A DNA stretch of 64,000 bases from Streptomyces sp. NBC_00271 (GTDB taxonomy: Bacteria > Actinomycetota > Actinomycetes > Streptomycetales > Streptomycetaceae), in assembly GCF_036178845.1 (NCBI RefSeq), contig NZ_CP108070.1:6014001-6078000 (forward strand), read 5' to 3'. Below, piece after piece: positions 8,341 to 15,147 of the stretch; the stretch's first letter is position 1; each line of letters starts with the position of its first letter. The notes below the pieces were generated by a model. That model saw nothing but the letters and a program-made list of their open reading frames with translations, was not told the DNA's origin and ran no database searches. A program made the position numbers and the translations under genes.

Positions 8341-8412
8341 CTGGCCCTGGCCCTGGCCCTGGCCCTCGTCCAGGGCATCGCCCACGCCATCGCCGTCGCC
8401 CTCGCCCTCGCC
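8341..8412. repeat. Two short hexamer tracts between parS sites
   Basis: Four copies of CTGGCC run from 8341 to 8364, and about three of the related GTCGCC/CTCGCC unit lie at 8395-8412. They lie between two parS sites in a non-coding gap. Length variation between strains is likely. Confidence 0.6.
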
Positions 8413-8420
8413 CTCAGACC

Positions 8421-8436
8421 CGTTTCACGTGAAACA
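8421..8436. other. parS site
   Basis: CGTTTCACGTGAAACA carries the complete parS core. It is 126 bp from the previous site, and the pair flanks the hexamer repeats. Confidence 0.88.
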
Positions 8437-8496
8437 CAGAGCAGCTCGCCCCTGCCGAACGAACTCGCTCTCGCAAACTCGCTCCTGCCGAACGAA

Positions 8497-8528
8497 GAAG
8501 GGCCGTACCCAACTGGGTACGGCCCTTC
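8497..8528 (-). terminator. Terminator of the rpsF-ssb-rpsR-rplI operon
   Basis: GAAGGGCCGTACCC pairs perfectly with GGGTACGGCCCTTC around an AACT loop, 25 bp past the rplI stop. There is little U-tract on the minus strand, as is usual in Streptomyces. Confidence 0.8.
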
Positions 8529-8552
8529 TCTCAGCTATGCCGAGCGCAGCGG

Positions 8553-8999
8553 TCAGGCCGCGACGACCTCGATGTTGACCTTGGCGGCAACCTCGGGGTG
8601 CAGACGCACGGACGTCTCGTGGGCGCCCAGGGTCTTGATCGGCGAGCCCAGCTCGATGCGGCGCTTGTCGACCTCGGGGCCACCGGAAGCCTTGATCGCC
8701 GAAGCGATGTCGGCCGGGGTGACGGAACCGAAGAGACGACCGGCGTCGCCGGAGCGGACGGCCAGACGGACCTTCACGCCTTCGAGGCGGGCCTTGATCT
8801 CGTTGGCCTGCTCGATGGTCGCGATCTCGTGGATCTTGCGAGCACGACGGATCTGCTCGACGTCCTTCTCGCCACCCTTGGTCCAGCGGATCGCAAAGTT
8901 CCGCGGGATCAGGTAGTTGCGAGCGTAACCGTCCTTGACGTCGACGACGTCGCCCGCGGCACCGAGGCCGGAGACCTCGTGGGTGAGGATGATCTTCAT
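8553..8999 (-). CDS. rplI: 50S ribosomal protein L9
   Basis: L9 is a two-domain 23S rRNA-binding protein of the large subunit. The 148-residue product has the N-terminal domain [33 protein letters not shown] (family signature), a long connecting helix around 50-75, and the C-terminal domain ending VNIEVVAA. It is the last gene of the rpsF-ssb-rpsR-rplI operon, 18 bp after rpsR, and is followed by a terminator hairpin. Confidence 0.98.
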   Translation of the reverse strand: MKIILTHEVSGLGAAGDVVDVKDGYARNYLIPRNFAIRWTKGGEKDVEQIRRARKIHEIATIEQANEIKARLEGVKVRLAVRSGDAGRLFGSVTPADIASAIKASGGPEVDKRRIELGSPIKTLGAHETSVRLHPEVAAKVNIEVVAA

Positions 9000-9017
9000 T
9001 GGTCGGTCACCCTTCCC

Positions 9018-9254
9018 TTATCGCGCGGTGGAGGTGTAGGGCAGCAGCGCCATCTCACGGCTGTTCTTCACGGCCGTGGCGACGTCACGCTGGTGCTGCG
9101 TGCAGTTGCCGGTCACGCGGCGGGCACGGATCTTGCCGCGGTCGGAAATGAACTTCCGCAGCATGTTCGTGTCCTTGTAGTCCACGTACGTGACCTTGTC
9201 CTTGCAGAAAGCGCAGACCTTCTTCTTCGGCTTGCGCACAGGCGGCTTCGCCAT
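9018..9254 (-). CDS. rpsR: 30S ribosomal protein S18 (zinc-ribbon form)
   Basis: The 78-residue product is S18, which pairs with S6 on the 30S platform. It starts [20 protein letters not shown]; the CAFC pair and a later Cys (GNC) indicate the zinc-binding C+ paralogue. Streptomyces usually also encode a zinc-free S18 elsewhere that replaces this one under zinc starvation. The core [18 protein letters not shown] is diagnostic. It lies in the operon between ssb and rplI. Confidence 0.97.
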   Translation of the reverse strand: MAKPPVRKPKKKVCAFCKDKVTYVDYKDTNMLRKFISDRGKIRARRVTGNCTQHQRDVATAVKNSREMALLPYTSTAR

Positions 9255-9311
9255 GGTGTATCTCCTGTGTGATCAAGAAGTGGGGGTACGGCCCACCCTC
9301 GGCCCGGGGGC

Positions 9312-9908
9312 CTAGAAGGGGGGCTCGTCCGAGTAGCCGCCGCCAGAGCCGCCGGAGCCGCCGGAGTTTCCACCCCAGCCGCCACCGCCGCCGCCCTGGT
9401 TGCCACCGGCAGGAGCGCTGGTCGCCCAGGGATCCTCCGCGGGAGCTCCGCCGCCGCCCTGCTGGCCGCCGCCGGAGCCTCCGCCCCAGCCGCCGCCCTG
9501 CTGGCCGCCACCGCCGCCGCCGTAACCACCCTGGCCACCTCGACCGGTGGTCTTGGTGACCTTGGCCGTGGCGTTCTTCAGGCTGGCGCCGACTTCCTCG
9601 ACGTCCAGCTCGTAGACCGTGCGCTTGACGCCCTCACGGTCCTCGTAGGACCGCTGCTTCAGCCGGCCCTGCACGATGACGCGCATGCCTCGCTGGAGCG
9701 ACTCGGCGACGTTCTCCGCCGCCTGACGCCAGACCGAGCAGGTCAGGAACAGGCTCTCGCCGTCCTTCCACTCATTGGTCTGACGGTCGAAGGTGCGGGG
9801 GGTGGACGCGACACGGAACTTCGCGACCGCCGCACCGGAAGGGGTGAAGCGCAGCTCGGGGTCGTCGACAAGATTGCCGACGACCGTGATGACGGTCTCG
9901 CCTGCCAT
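9312..9908 (-). CDS. ssb: Single-stranded DNA-binding protein
   Basis: SSB coats single-stranded DNA at forks. This 198-residue protein has an OB-fold (about 1-110: [20 protein letters not shown], then [20 protein letters not shown]), a Gly/Gln-rich flexible linker (about 118-190), and a C-terminal tip SDEPPF. The tip serves as the docking site for replication and repair proteins; it is less acidic than the DDDIPF of enterobacteria. It is cotranscribed with rpsF (78 bp upstream) and rpsR (57 bp downstream). Streptomyces commonly have a second SSB paralogue elsewhere; this rpsF-linked copy should be the essential one. Confidence 0.97.
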   Translation of the reverse strand: MAGETVITVVGNLVDDPELRFTPSGAAVAKFRVASTPRTFDRQTNEWKDGESLFLTCSVWRQAAENVAESLQRGMRVIVQGRLKQRSYEDREGVKRTVYELDVEEVGASLKNATAKVTKTTGRGGQGGYGGGGGGQQGGGWGGGSGGGQQGGGGAPAEDPWATSAPAGGNQGGGGGGWGGNSGGSGGSGGGYSDEPPF

Positions 9909-9985
9909 GGGGGAACCTCTCGGCGGGTTTGCTGCTGGCTGCTAGTGCTGCTACTCGATGCCCGAGATCAGCTGAGCTGCAGAGC

Positions 9986-10276
9986 TCAGTGGGTCTCGGG
10001 ACGGAGGACCTTGGTCCGGAGGACCGACTCGTTCAGGTTCATCTGGCGGTCGAGCTCCTTGACGACCGCAGGCTCGGCCTGCAGGTCGATGACCGAGTAG
10101 ATGCCCTCGGGCTTCTTCTTGATCTCGTACGCGAGACGACGACGGCCCCAGGTGTCGACCTTCTCGACCTTTCCGTTGCCCTCACGGACGACGGAGAGGA
10201 AGTTCTCGATCAGCGGGGAGACAGCGCGCTCCTCGAGATCGGGGTCGAGGATGACCATCACCTCGTAGTGACGCAT
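9986..10276 (-). CDS. rpsF: 30S ribosomal protein S6
   Basis: This 96-residue product is S6, the S18 partner on the 30S platform, and the first gene of the operon. It reads [19 protein letters not shown] at the start and contains [20 protein letters not shown], the family signature. The ATG at 10276 has an almost full anti-16S match, AAAGGAGGT, nine bases upstream, which fixes the start although the frame is open much further. Confidence 0.97.
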   Translation of the reverse strand: MRHYEVMVILDPDLEERAVSPLIENFLSVVREGNGKVEKVDTWGRRRLAYEIKKKPEGIYSVIDLQAEPAVVKELDRQMNLNESVLRTKVLRPETH

Positions 10277-10589
10277 GTGGAACCCACCTCCTTTGGACTC
10301 AACGGCCACGGCGGTTCCGTGGCAGGAGGGTTGTGATGCGTTCGCAACGGTATCCGCCGCCACTGACAACGCCACTGACAAAGACGACCCCGTCGATGTA
10401 CCGAGTGAACGGTGAACCGAAGGGGAATCCTTGTCGTGACCTGGCCATGGCCTGGGCAGACACCGGTGCAGAGGGTACAGAGTACCTGCACACCCGCTTC
10501 CGGTTGAAATCCGGCCGGGGTCACCGTCAATCTGTACACATCGGGTGTGTATGGCGCTACGATGCGCCGCCTTCCGCAGGAGGTGCCCT
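10277..10589. promoter_or_regulatory. Divergent rpsF / small membrane protein promoter region
   Basis: No gene is seen in this gap. It holds two adjacent copies of CGCCACTGACAA at 10358-10381, read on the minus strand as TTGTCAGTGGCG twice and giving two -35-like TTGTCA elements for rpsF. TACGAT at 10558-10563 is a -10 candidate for the plus-strand gene, next to an imperfect inverted repeat TGTACAC/GTGTGTA. Confidence 0.5.
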
Positions 10590-10901
10590 ATGGCACAGAC
10601 GCGACCCACCGTTGCCGGCTCTCTGTTCGCGACGGACAACAAGCCCCACCCCCTCCAAGACACGCTGCTCGCGGTGACTCTGGTCCTCGGAGTCACCGCT
10701 CTCATCACGGCAGCCTTCAACAACCTGCACCTCATCAGCTCGTGGGCAGGCCTGATCGGGATCATCACCGGCGCCTCCGGGCAGTTCATCTCGGAGACGA
10801 CCCGGGAACGCTTCGGCCTGATCCTGGGTCTCGGTGCCTCGGCCGTCGGCTTCTTCCTCGGCATGGCGCACGGCGGCCTCTTCGGCGGCATCATCGGCTG
10901 A
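10590..10901 (+). CDS. Small conserved membrane protein of unknown function
   Basis: The 103-residue product has a short cytoplasmic N-terminus and three hydrophobic helices: about 24-45 ([19 protein letters not shown]), 50-66 ([17 protein letters not shown]) and 76-102 ([20 protein letters not shown]). I recognise no functional motif. It is positionally conserved between rpsF and femX in Streptomyces, as far as I recall. The ATG at 10590 is preceded by GCAGGAGGT, which sets the start. It precedes the FemX-like gene by 212 bp. Confidence 0.85.
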   Translation: MAQTRPTVAGSLFATDNKPHPLQDTLLAVTLVLGVTALITAAFNNLHLISSWAGLIGIITGASGQFISETTRERFGLILGLGASAVGFFLGMAHGGLFGGIIG

Positions 10902-11113
10902 GGCAGCCGGACACAACCTCGTCCGGGCGGCCGGAGACACCACCGCCTGCCGATACAGCCGGACACATCACCTCAGAACGTCCTGACCACGCTTCGGTCG
11001 GGACGCAGGTTCAGTACGGCCCAGTCGGGGCGCTCCCGGGGCGCAGTAGGCTTCGGCGCGAGAGCCGGAGCCCCTGTACCCATGGGGACACACCAGCCCG
11101 AGGAGCGCCCCGA

Positions 11114-12235
11114 ATGAGCCTGACCCTGAGGACCATCAGCCGAGAGCAGCATCTGGCCTACATCCAGAGCCTGCCCGCGGCTAGCCACATGCAGGTTCCG
11201 GCATGGGCCGATGTCAAGGCGGAGTGGCGCTCCGAGAGCCTGGGCTGGTTCGACGAGCGGACCGGCGAGATGGTGGGCGCCGGGCTGGTGCTGTACCGCC
11301 AGCTGCCCAAGATCAAGCGCTACCTCGCCTACCTCCCCGAGGGCCCGGTCATCAACTGGTACGCGCCGAACCTCGACGAGTGGCTGCAGCCGATGCTCGC
11401 GCACCTCAAGCAGCAGGGCGCCTTCTCCGTGAAGATGGGCCCGCCGGTGATCATCCGGCGCTGGGAGGCCACGTCCATCAAGGGCGGCATCCAGAACCCG
11501 GACGTGAAGCGCCTGCGCGACATCGAGGCGGACTTCATCGAACCGCGCGCCTTCGAGGTCGCCGACAAGCTGCGCCGCATGGGCTGGCAGCAGGGTGAGG
11601 ACGGCGGCGCCGGCTTCGGCGACGTACAGCCCCGCTACGTCTTCCAGGTACCGCTGGCCAACCGCTCCCTGGAAGAGGTCCACAAGAACTTCAACCAGCT
11701 GTGGCGGCGCAACATCAAGAAGGCCGAGAAAGAGGGCGTCGAGGTCGTCCAGGGCGGCTACCACGACCTCGAGGAGTGGCAGCGGCTGTACGAGATCACG
11801 GCGATCCGCGACCACTTCCGGCCGCGCCCGCTGTCGTACTTCCAGCGCATGTGGTCGGCCCTCAACACCGAGGACCCCAACCGGATGCGGCTCTACTTCG
11901 CCCGGCGCGGCGGCGTGAACCTGTCCGCGGCCACGATGCTGGTCGTCGGTGGGCACGTCTGGTACTCGTACGGCGCATCGGACAACATCGGGCGTGAGTT
12001 CCGGCCCTCGAACGCGATGCAGTGGCGGATGCTGCGCGACTCGTACGCCCTGGGTGCGACCGTCTACGACCTGCGCGGCATCTCCGACTCGCTGGACGAG
12101 ACGGACCACCTCTTCGGTCTGATCCAGTTCAAGGTGGGCACGGGCGGGCAGGCCGCCGAGTACCTCGGCGAGTGGGACTTCCCGCTCAACAAGCTGCTCC
12201 ACAAGGCGCTCGACATCTACATGTCACGCCGCTGA
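11114..12235 (+). CDS. FemX-like peptidoglycan bridge aminoacyltransferase
   Basis: The 373-residue product belongs to the FemA/FemB/FemX (Fem/ABX) family, which uses aminoacyl-tRNA to add the first bridge amino acid to lipid II at the inner membrane face. In Streptomyces that residue is glycine on LL-diaminopimelate. It shows two GNAT-like halves: HMQVPAWADVKAEWRSESLGW with LVLYRQLPKIKRYLAYLPEGP, then RNIKKAEKEGVEVVQGG, HVWYSYGASDN and the closing YDLRGISDSLDETD. The ATG follows GAGGAGC. It is followed by the alanine-racemase-like gene, suggesting shared work on wall precursors. Confidence 0.9.
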   Translation: MSLTLRTISREQHLAYIQSLPAASHMQVPAWADVKAEWRSESLGWFDERTGEMVGAGLVLYRQLPKIKRYLAYLPEGPVINWYAPNLDEWLQPMLAHLKQQGAFSVKMGPPVIIRRWEATSIKGGIQNPDVKRLRDIEADFIEPRAFEVADKLRRMGWQQGEDGGAGFGDVQPRYVFQVPLANRSLEEVHKNFNQLWRRNIKKAEKEGVEVVQGGYHDLEEWQRLYEITAIRDHFRPRPLSYFQRMWSALNTEDPNRMRLYFARRGGVNLSAATMLVVGGHVWYSYGASDNIGREFRPSNAMQWRMLRDSYALGATVYDLRGISDSLDETDHLFGLIQFKVGTGGQAAEYLGEWDFPLNKLLHKALDIYMSRR

Positions 12236-12382
12236 GCCCGTACAGGTCGCGCCGCTGAGCCGGCCCGGAGCGCATGCCGAGCCTCCCATCCGGCCCGGCG
12301 TGGCCCCGTCGGTCCGGCGGATCCGCCACAATTTCCCTACCTCTGATTCACCGCAGCCACGAGAAAGGTTCCGGGACCGGCC

Positions 12383-13414
12383 ATGGCGCTCACGCTCTAC
12401 GTCGACACCGCGCGCTGGCGGGCACACCACAAGCAGGTGTCCGAGCAGTTTCCGGGGCTCGTCCCCGTCTGCAAGGGCAACGGCTACGGCTTCGGCCACG
12501 AGCGGCTCGCCGACGAGGCCACCCGCCTCGGCTCGGACATCCTGGCCGTCGGCACCACGTACGAGGCCGCCCGGATCAAGGACTGGTTCGGCGGCGATCT
12601 ACTGGTCCTGACGCCGTTCAGGCGGGGCGAGGAGCCCGTACCGCTGCCCGACCGTGTCATCCGCTCGGTGTCGTCCATCGACGGCGTGTACGGCCTCGTG
12701 GGCGCCCGTGTCGTCATCGAGGTGATGTCCTCGATGAAGCGGCACGGTGTCAGCGAGCAGGATCTGCCGCATCTGCACTCCGCCATAGAGAACGTCCGGC
12801 TGGAGGGCTTCGCCATCCACCTGCCGCTGGACCGCACCGACGGCTCGGACGCCGTCGAGGAGGTCATCGGCTGGATGGACCGTCTGCGCGCGGCCCGGCT
12901 GCCGCTGCACACGATGTTCGTCAGCCACCTCAAGGCCGATGAGCTCGCGCGGCTGCAGCAGCAGTTCCCGCAGACCCGCTTCCGCGCCCGTATCGGCACC
13001 CGGCTGTGGCTGGGGGACCACGAGGCGACCGAGTACCGCGGAGCCGTCCTGGACGTCACCCGTGTCTCCAAGGGCGACCGTTTCGGCTACCGGCAGCAGA
13101 AGACGGCCTCCGACGGCTGGCTGGTCGTCGTGGCGGGCGGTACGTCGCACGGAGTGGGCCTGGAGGCTCCGAAGGCTCTGCACGGCGTCATGCCGCGCGC
13201 CAAGGGCGTCGCCCGGGCCGGCCTGGCGACGGTCAACCGGAACCTTTCTCCGTTCGTCTGGGCCGGCAAGCAGCGCTGGTTCGCCGAGCCGCCGCACATG
13301 CAGGTGTCGATCCTCTTCGTGCCGTCGGACGCCACGGAGCCGCGGGTCGGCGACGAGCTGGTGGCCCATCTGCGGCACACCACCACGCAGTTCGACCGCA
13401 TCGTGGAGCGCTGA
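12383..13414 (+). CDS. Alanine racemase-like PLP-barrel protein
   Basis: The 343-residue product resembles the alanine racemase fold. The N-terminus YVDTARWRAHHKQVSEQFPG leads to VCKGNGYGFGHERLADEA, where the Lys in KGNGYGFG corresponds to the PLP-binding Lys of VKANAYGHG. Barrel strands such as VVIEVMSSMKRHGV and RARIGTRLWLGD follow. It is shorter than a canonical Alr and lacks an obvious strict match to the C-terminal catalytic Tyr region, so racemase activity is uncertain; it may use another substrate or be regulatory. It follows the FemX-like gene by 147 bp and is probably coexpressed with it. Confidence 0.8.
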   Translation: MALTLYVDTARWRAHHKQVSEQFPGLVPVCKGNGYGFGHERLADEATRLGSDILAVGTTYEAARIKDWFGGDLLVLTPFRRGEEPVPLPDRVIRSVSSIDGVYGLVGARVVIEVMSSMKRHGVSEQDLPHLHSAIENVRLEGFAIHLPLDRTDGSDAVEEVIGWMDRLRAARLPLHTMFVSHLKADELARLQQQFPQTRFRARIGTRLWLGDHEATEYRGAVLDVTRVSKGDRFGYRQQKTASDGWLVVVAGGTSHGVGLEAPKALHGVMPRAKGVARAGLATVNRNLSPFVWAGKQRWFAEPPHMQVSILFVPSDATEPRVGDELVAHLRHTTTQFDRIVER

Positions 13415-13458
13415 TCCCGGGACGGGGACACCTGTCTCCGCCCCCTGAGGAAACAGCG

Positions 13459-13493
13459 GAAAGGCCGTACACACATACCGTGTACGGCCTTTC
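13459..13493. terminator. Convergent terminator hairpin
   Basis: GAAAGGCCGTACAC pairs with GTGTACGGCCTTTC around a seven-base loop. It lies between the convergent racemase-like and GT87 genes and has A/T-rich outer ends on both strands. Confidence 0.8.
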
Positions 13494-13529
13494 GCGTTGC
13501 CCGTCAGAGCCGGGCCGAGCCCTGTTCGC

Positions 13530-15041
13530 TCAGAGTGAACTGTCTTCCCGGGCCGACCCGCCGCCGTTGCCGCCCCATTCCACCTGGGGTCCGTCGAAGT
13601 GCGCCGCGTGCCGCGGTGGATGGGCCGCCTCGCCGAGCACGAAGACGTCCTCCGCACCGTCCAGGACGCCTCCCGAGGGATCGTCCTCGCCCGCCCTGCG
13701 CACGACGTCCCGCTCCGGCATGAGGATGTCGCGTACGACCACGGCGCACAGGTACAGCGTCCCCAGGAGGTGGGCGGCGATCGCGAACTGGTACCCGTGG
13801 GAGGAGAGGCCCTTGTGGGCCTCCCCGCTGGTCGTGTACGCGAGGTACATCCAGATCCCCAGGAAGTACGCGACCTCGCACGCCTGCCAGATCAGGAAGT
13901 CCCGCCACTTCGGCCGGGCCAGCGCGGCCAGGGGGATCAGCCACAGCACGTACTGGGGGGAGTAGACCTTGTTGGTGAGGATGAAGGCCGCGACGATCAG
14001 GAAGGCCAGCTGGGCGAAGCGGGGGCGGCGCGGGGCGGTGAGCACGAGCGCGGCCATGGCCACGCAGACGAGCACCATCAGGACCAGCGCCCACGCGTTC
14101 GCCGTCTGGTAGCTGATCGGGATCTTCCACCAGGTGGAGATGAACAGAAAGACCGAACCGAAGTCGATCCCCCTGGTCTGGCTGAAGCTGTAGAACTTCG
14201 CCCAGCCTTCCGGCGCGAGGTACATCACGGGAAGGTTCACCACGAGCCAGGCTCCGACCGCGCCCATGAGCGCGTTCCCGAACTCCCGCCACTTGCCCGC
14301 CCGCCAGCACAGCACGAGCAGCGGTCCCATGAGCAGGAACGGGTAGAACTTGGCGGCCGTGGCGAGCCCGAGCAGGACACCGAAAGCGAGGGAGCGGCCA
14401 CGCGACCACATGAGCATCGCGGCGGCCAGCAGGGCCACCGCGAGGAGGTCCCAGTTGATGGTGGCCGTGAGCGCGAAGGCGGGCGCGAGGGCGACCAGGA
14501 GGCCGTCCCAGGGGCGCAGGCGGTGGGTGCGCGCGGTGCATACGGCGATGACCGCCGCGCACACCATCAGCATCCCGGCGTTGACCATCCAGTAGATCTG
14601 CTCCTGGTGCTGGATGCTGCCGCCGCCCGGCGTGAGCCAGGCCGCGACCTCCATGAACAGACCGGTCAGGACCGGGTACTCGAGGTAGTCCATGTCGCCG
14701 GGGAGCTTGTCGAAGTACGGCACGAGCCCGTCGGCGAAACCGCGTCCCTGGTAGAGGTGCGGGATGTCCGAGTAGCACGCGTGCGTGTACTGCGTGCTGG
14801 CCCCGAAGAACCAGCCACTGTCGTAGCAGGGCAGTTTCTGCACCATACCGAGGGCGAACATGCCGATCGCGACGAGTGCGATCACCCGTACCGGGGTCCA
14901 CCAGGACGCCCCCAGCAGTGCTCTCCGTCCGATGGGGCCGCCGATCAGCTCACTTCCGGCCGCGGCGACCTCATCGTCCTTGGTCGGCCGCACCGGCTCC
15001 GGCTCGCGCACGCTCGTTCGCGTCGTCTCTGCACTGGGCAT
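13530..15041 (-). CDS. GT87-type polyprenyl-phosphate-mannose-dependent mannosyltransferase
   Basis: The product is a 503-residue polytopic membrane protein of the DUF2029/GT87 family (GT-C fold), which in actinobacteria uses polyprenyl-phosphomannose to elongate mannosylated lipids or glycans on the outer membrane face. About ten helices are visible. The first extracytoplasmic loop after helix 1 has CYDSGWFFGAS and the family-typical DMDYLEYPVLTGLFME, where acidic residues are expected to be catalytic. The cytoplasmic C-terminus is disordered. The start at 15041 (MPSAETTRT) is spaced correctly from CAGGATG; another ATG lies three codons upstream. The acceptor is unknown. Confidence 0.83.
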   Translation of the reverse strand: MPSAETTRTSVREPEPVRPTKDDEVAAAGSELIGGPIGRRALLGASWWTPVRVIALVAIGMFALGMVQKLPCYDSGWFFGASTQYTHACYSDIPHLYQGRGFADGLVPYFDKLPGDMDYLEYPVLTGLFMEVAAWLTPGGGSIQHQEQIYWMVNAGMLMVCAAVIAVCTARTHRLRPWDGLLVALAPAFALTATINWDLLAVALLAAAMLMWSRGRSLAFGVLLGLATAAKFYPFLLMGPLLVLCWRAGKWREFGNALMGAVGAWLVVNLPVMYLAPEGWAKFYSFSQTRGIDFGSVFLFISTWWKIPISYQTANAWALVLMVLVCVAMAALVLTAPRRPRFAQLAFLIVAAFILTNKVYSPQYVLWLIPLAALARPKWRDFLIWQACEVAYFLGIWMYLAYTTSGEAHKGLSSHGYQFAIAAHLLGTLYLCAVVVRDILMPERDVVRRAGEDDPSGGVLDGAEDVFVLGEAAHPPRHAAHFDGPQVEWGGNGGGSAREDSSL

Positions 15042-15091
15042 GGCGCACATCCTGCCGTACGCGTCTGAGAATGGCCGCAGGGGCGGTAAGA

Positions 15092-15129
15092 GAACAGGGG
15101 CCGTCAGCCACAGCTGACGGCCCCTGTTC
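15092..15129 (-). terminator. Strong terminator of the PBP gene
   Basis: GAACAGGGGCCGTCAGC pairs perfectly over 17 bp with its complement around CACA, 19 bp past the PBP stop and upstream of the GT87 gene on the same strand. Confidence 0.85.
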
Positions 15130-15147
15130 CTCGGGTTACGCGTCTAC

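Noticed and set aside
8341..8412. Hexamer tracts considered as a CRISPR-like or coding repeat
   Set aside because: The units are six bases with no spacers and no reading frame of note; simple slippage repeats fit better.
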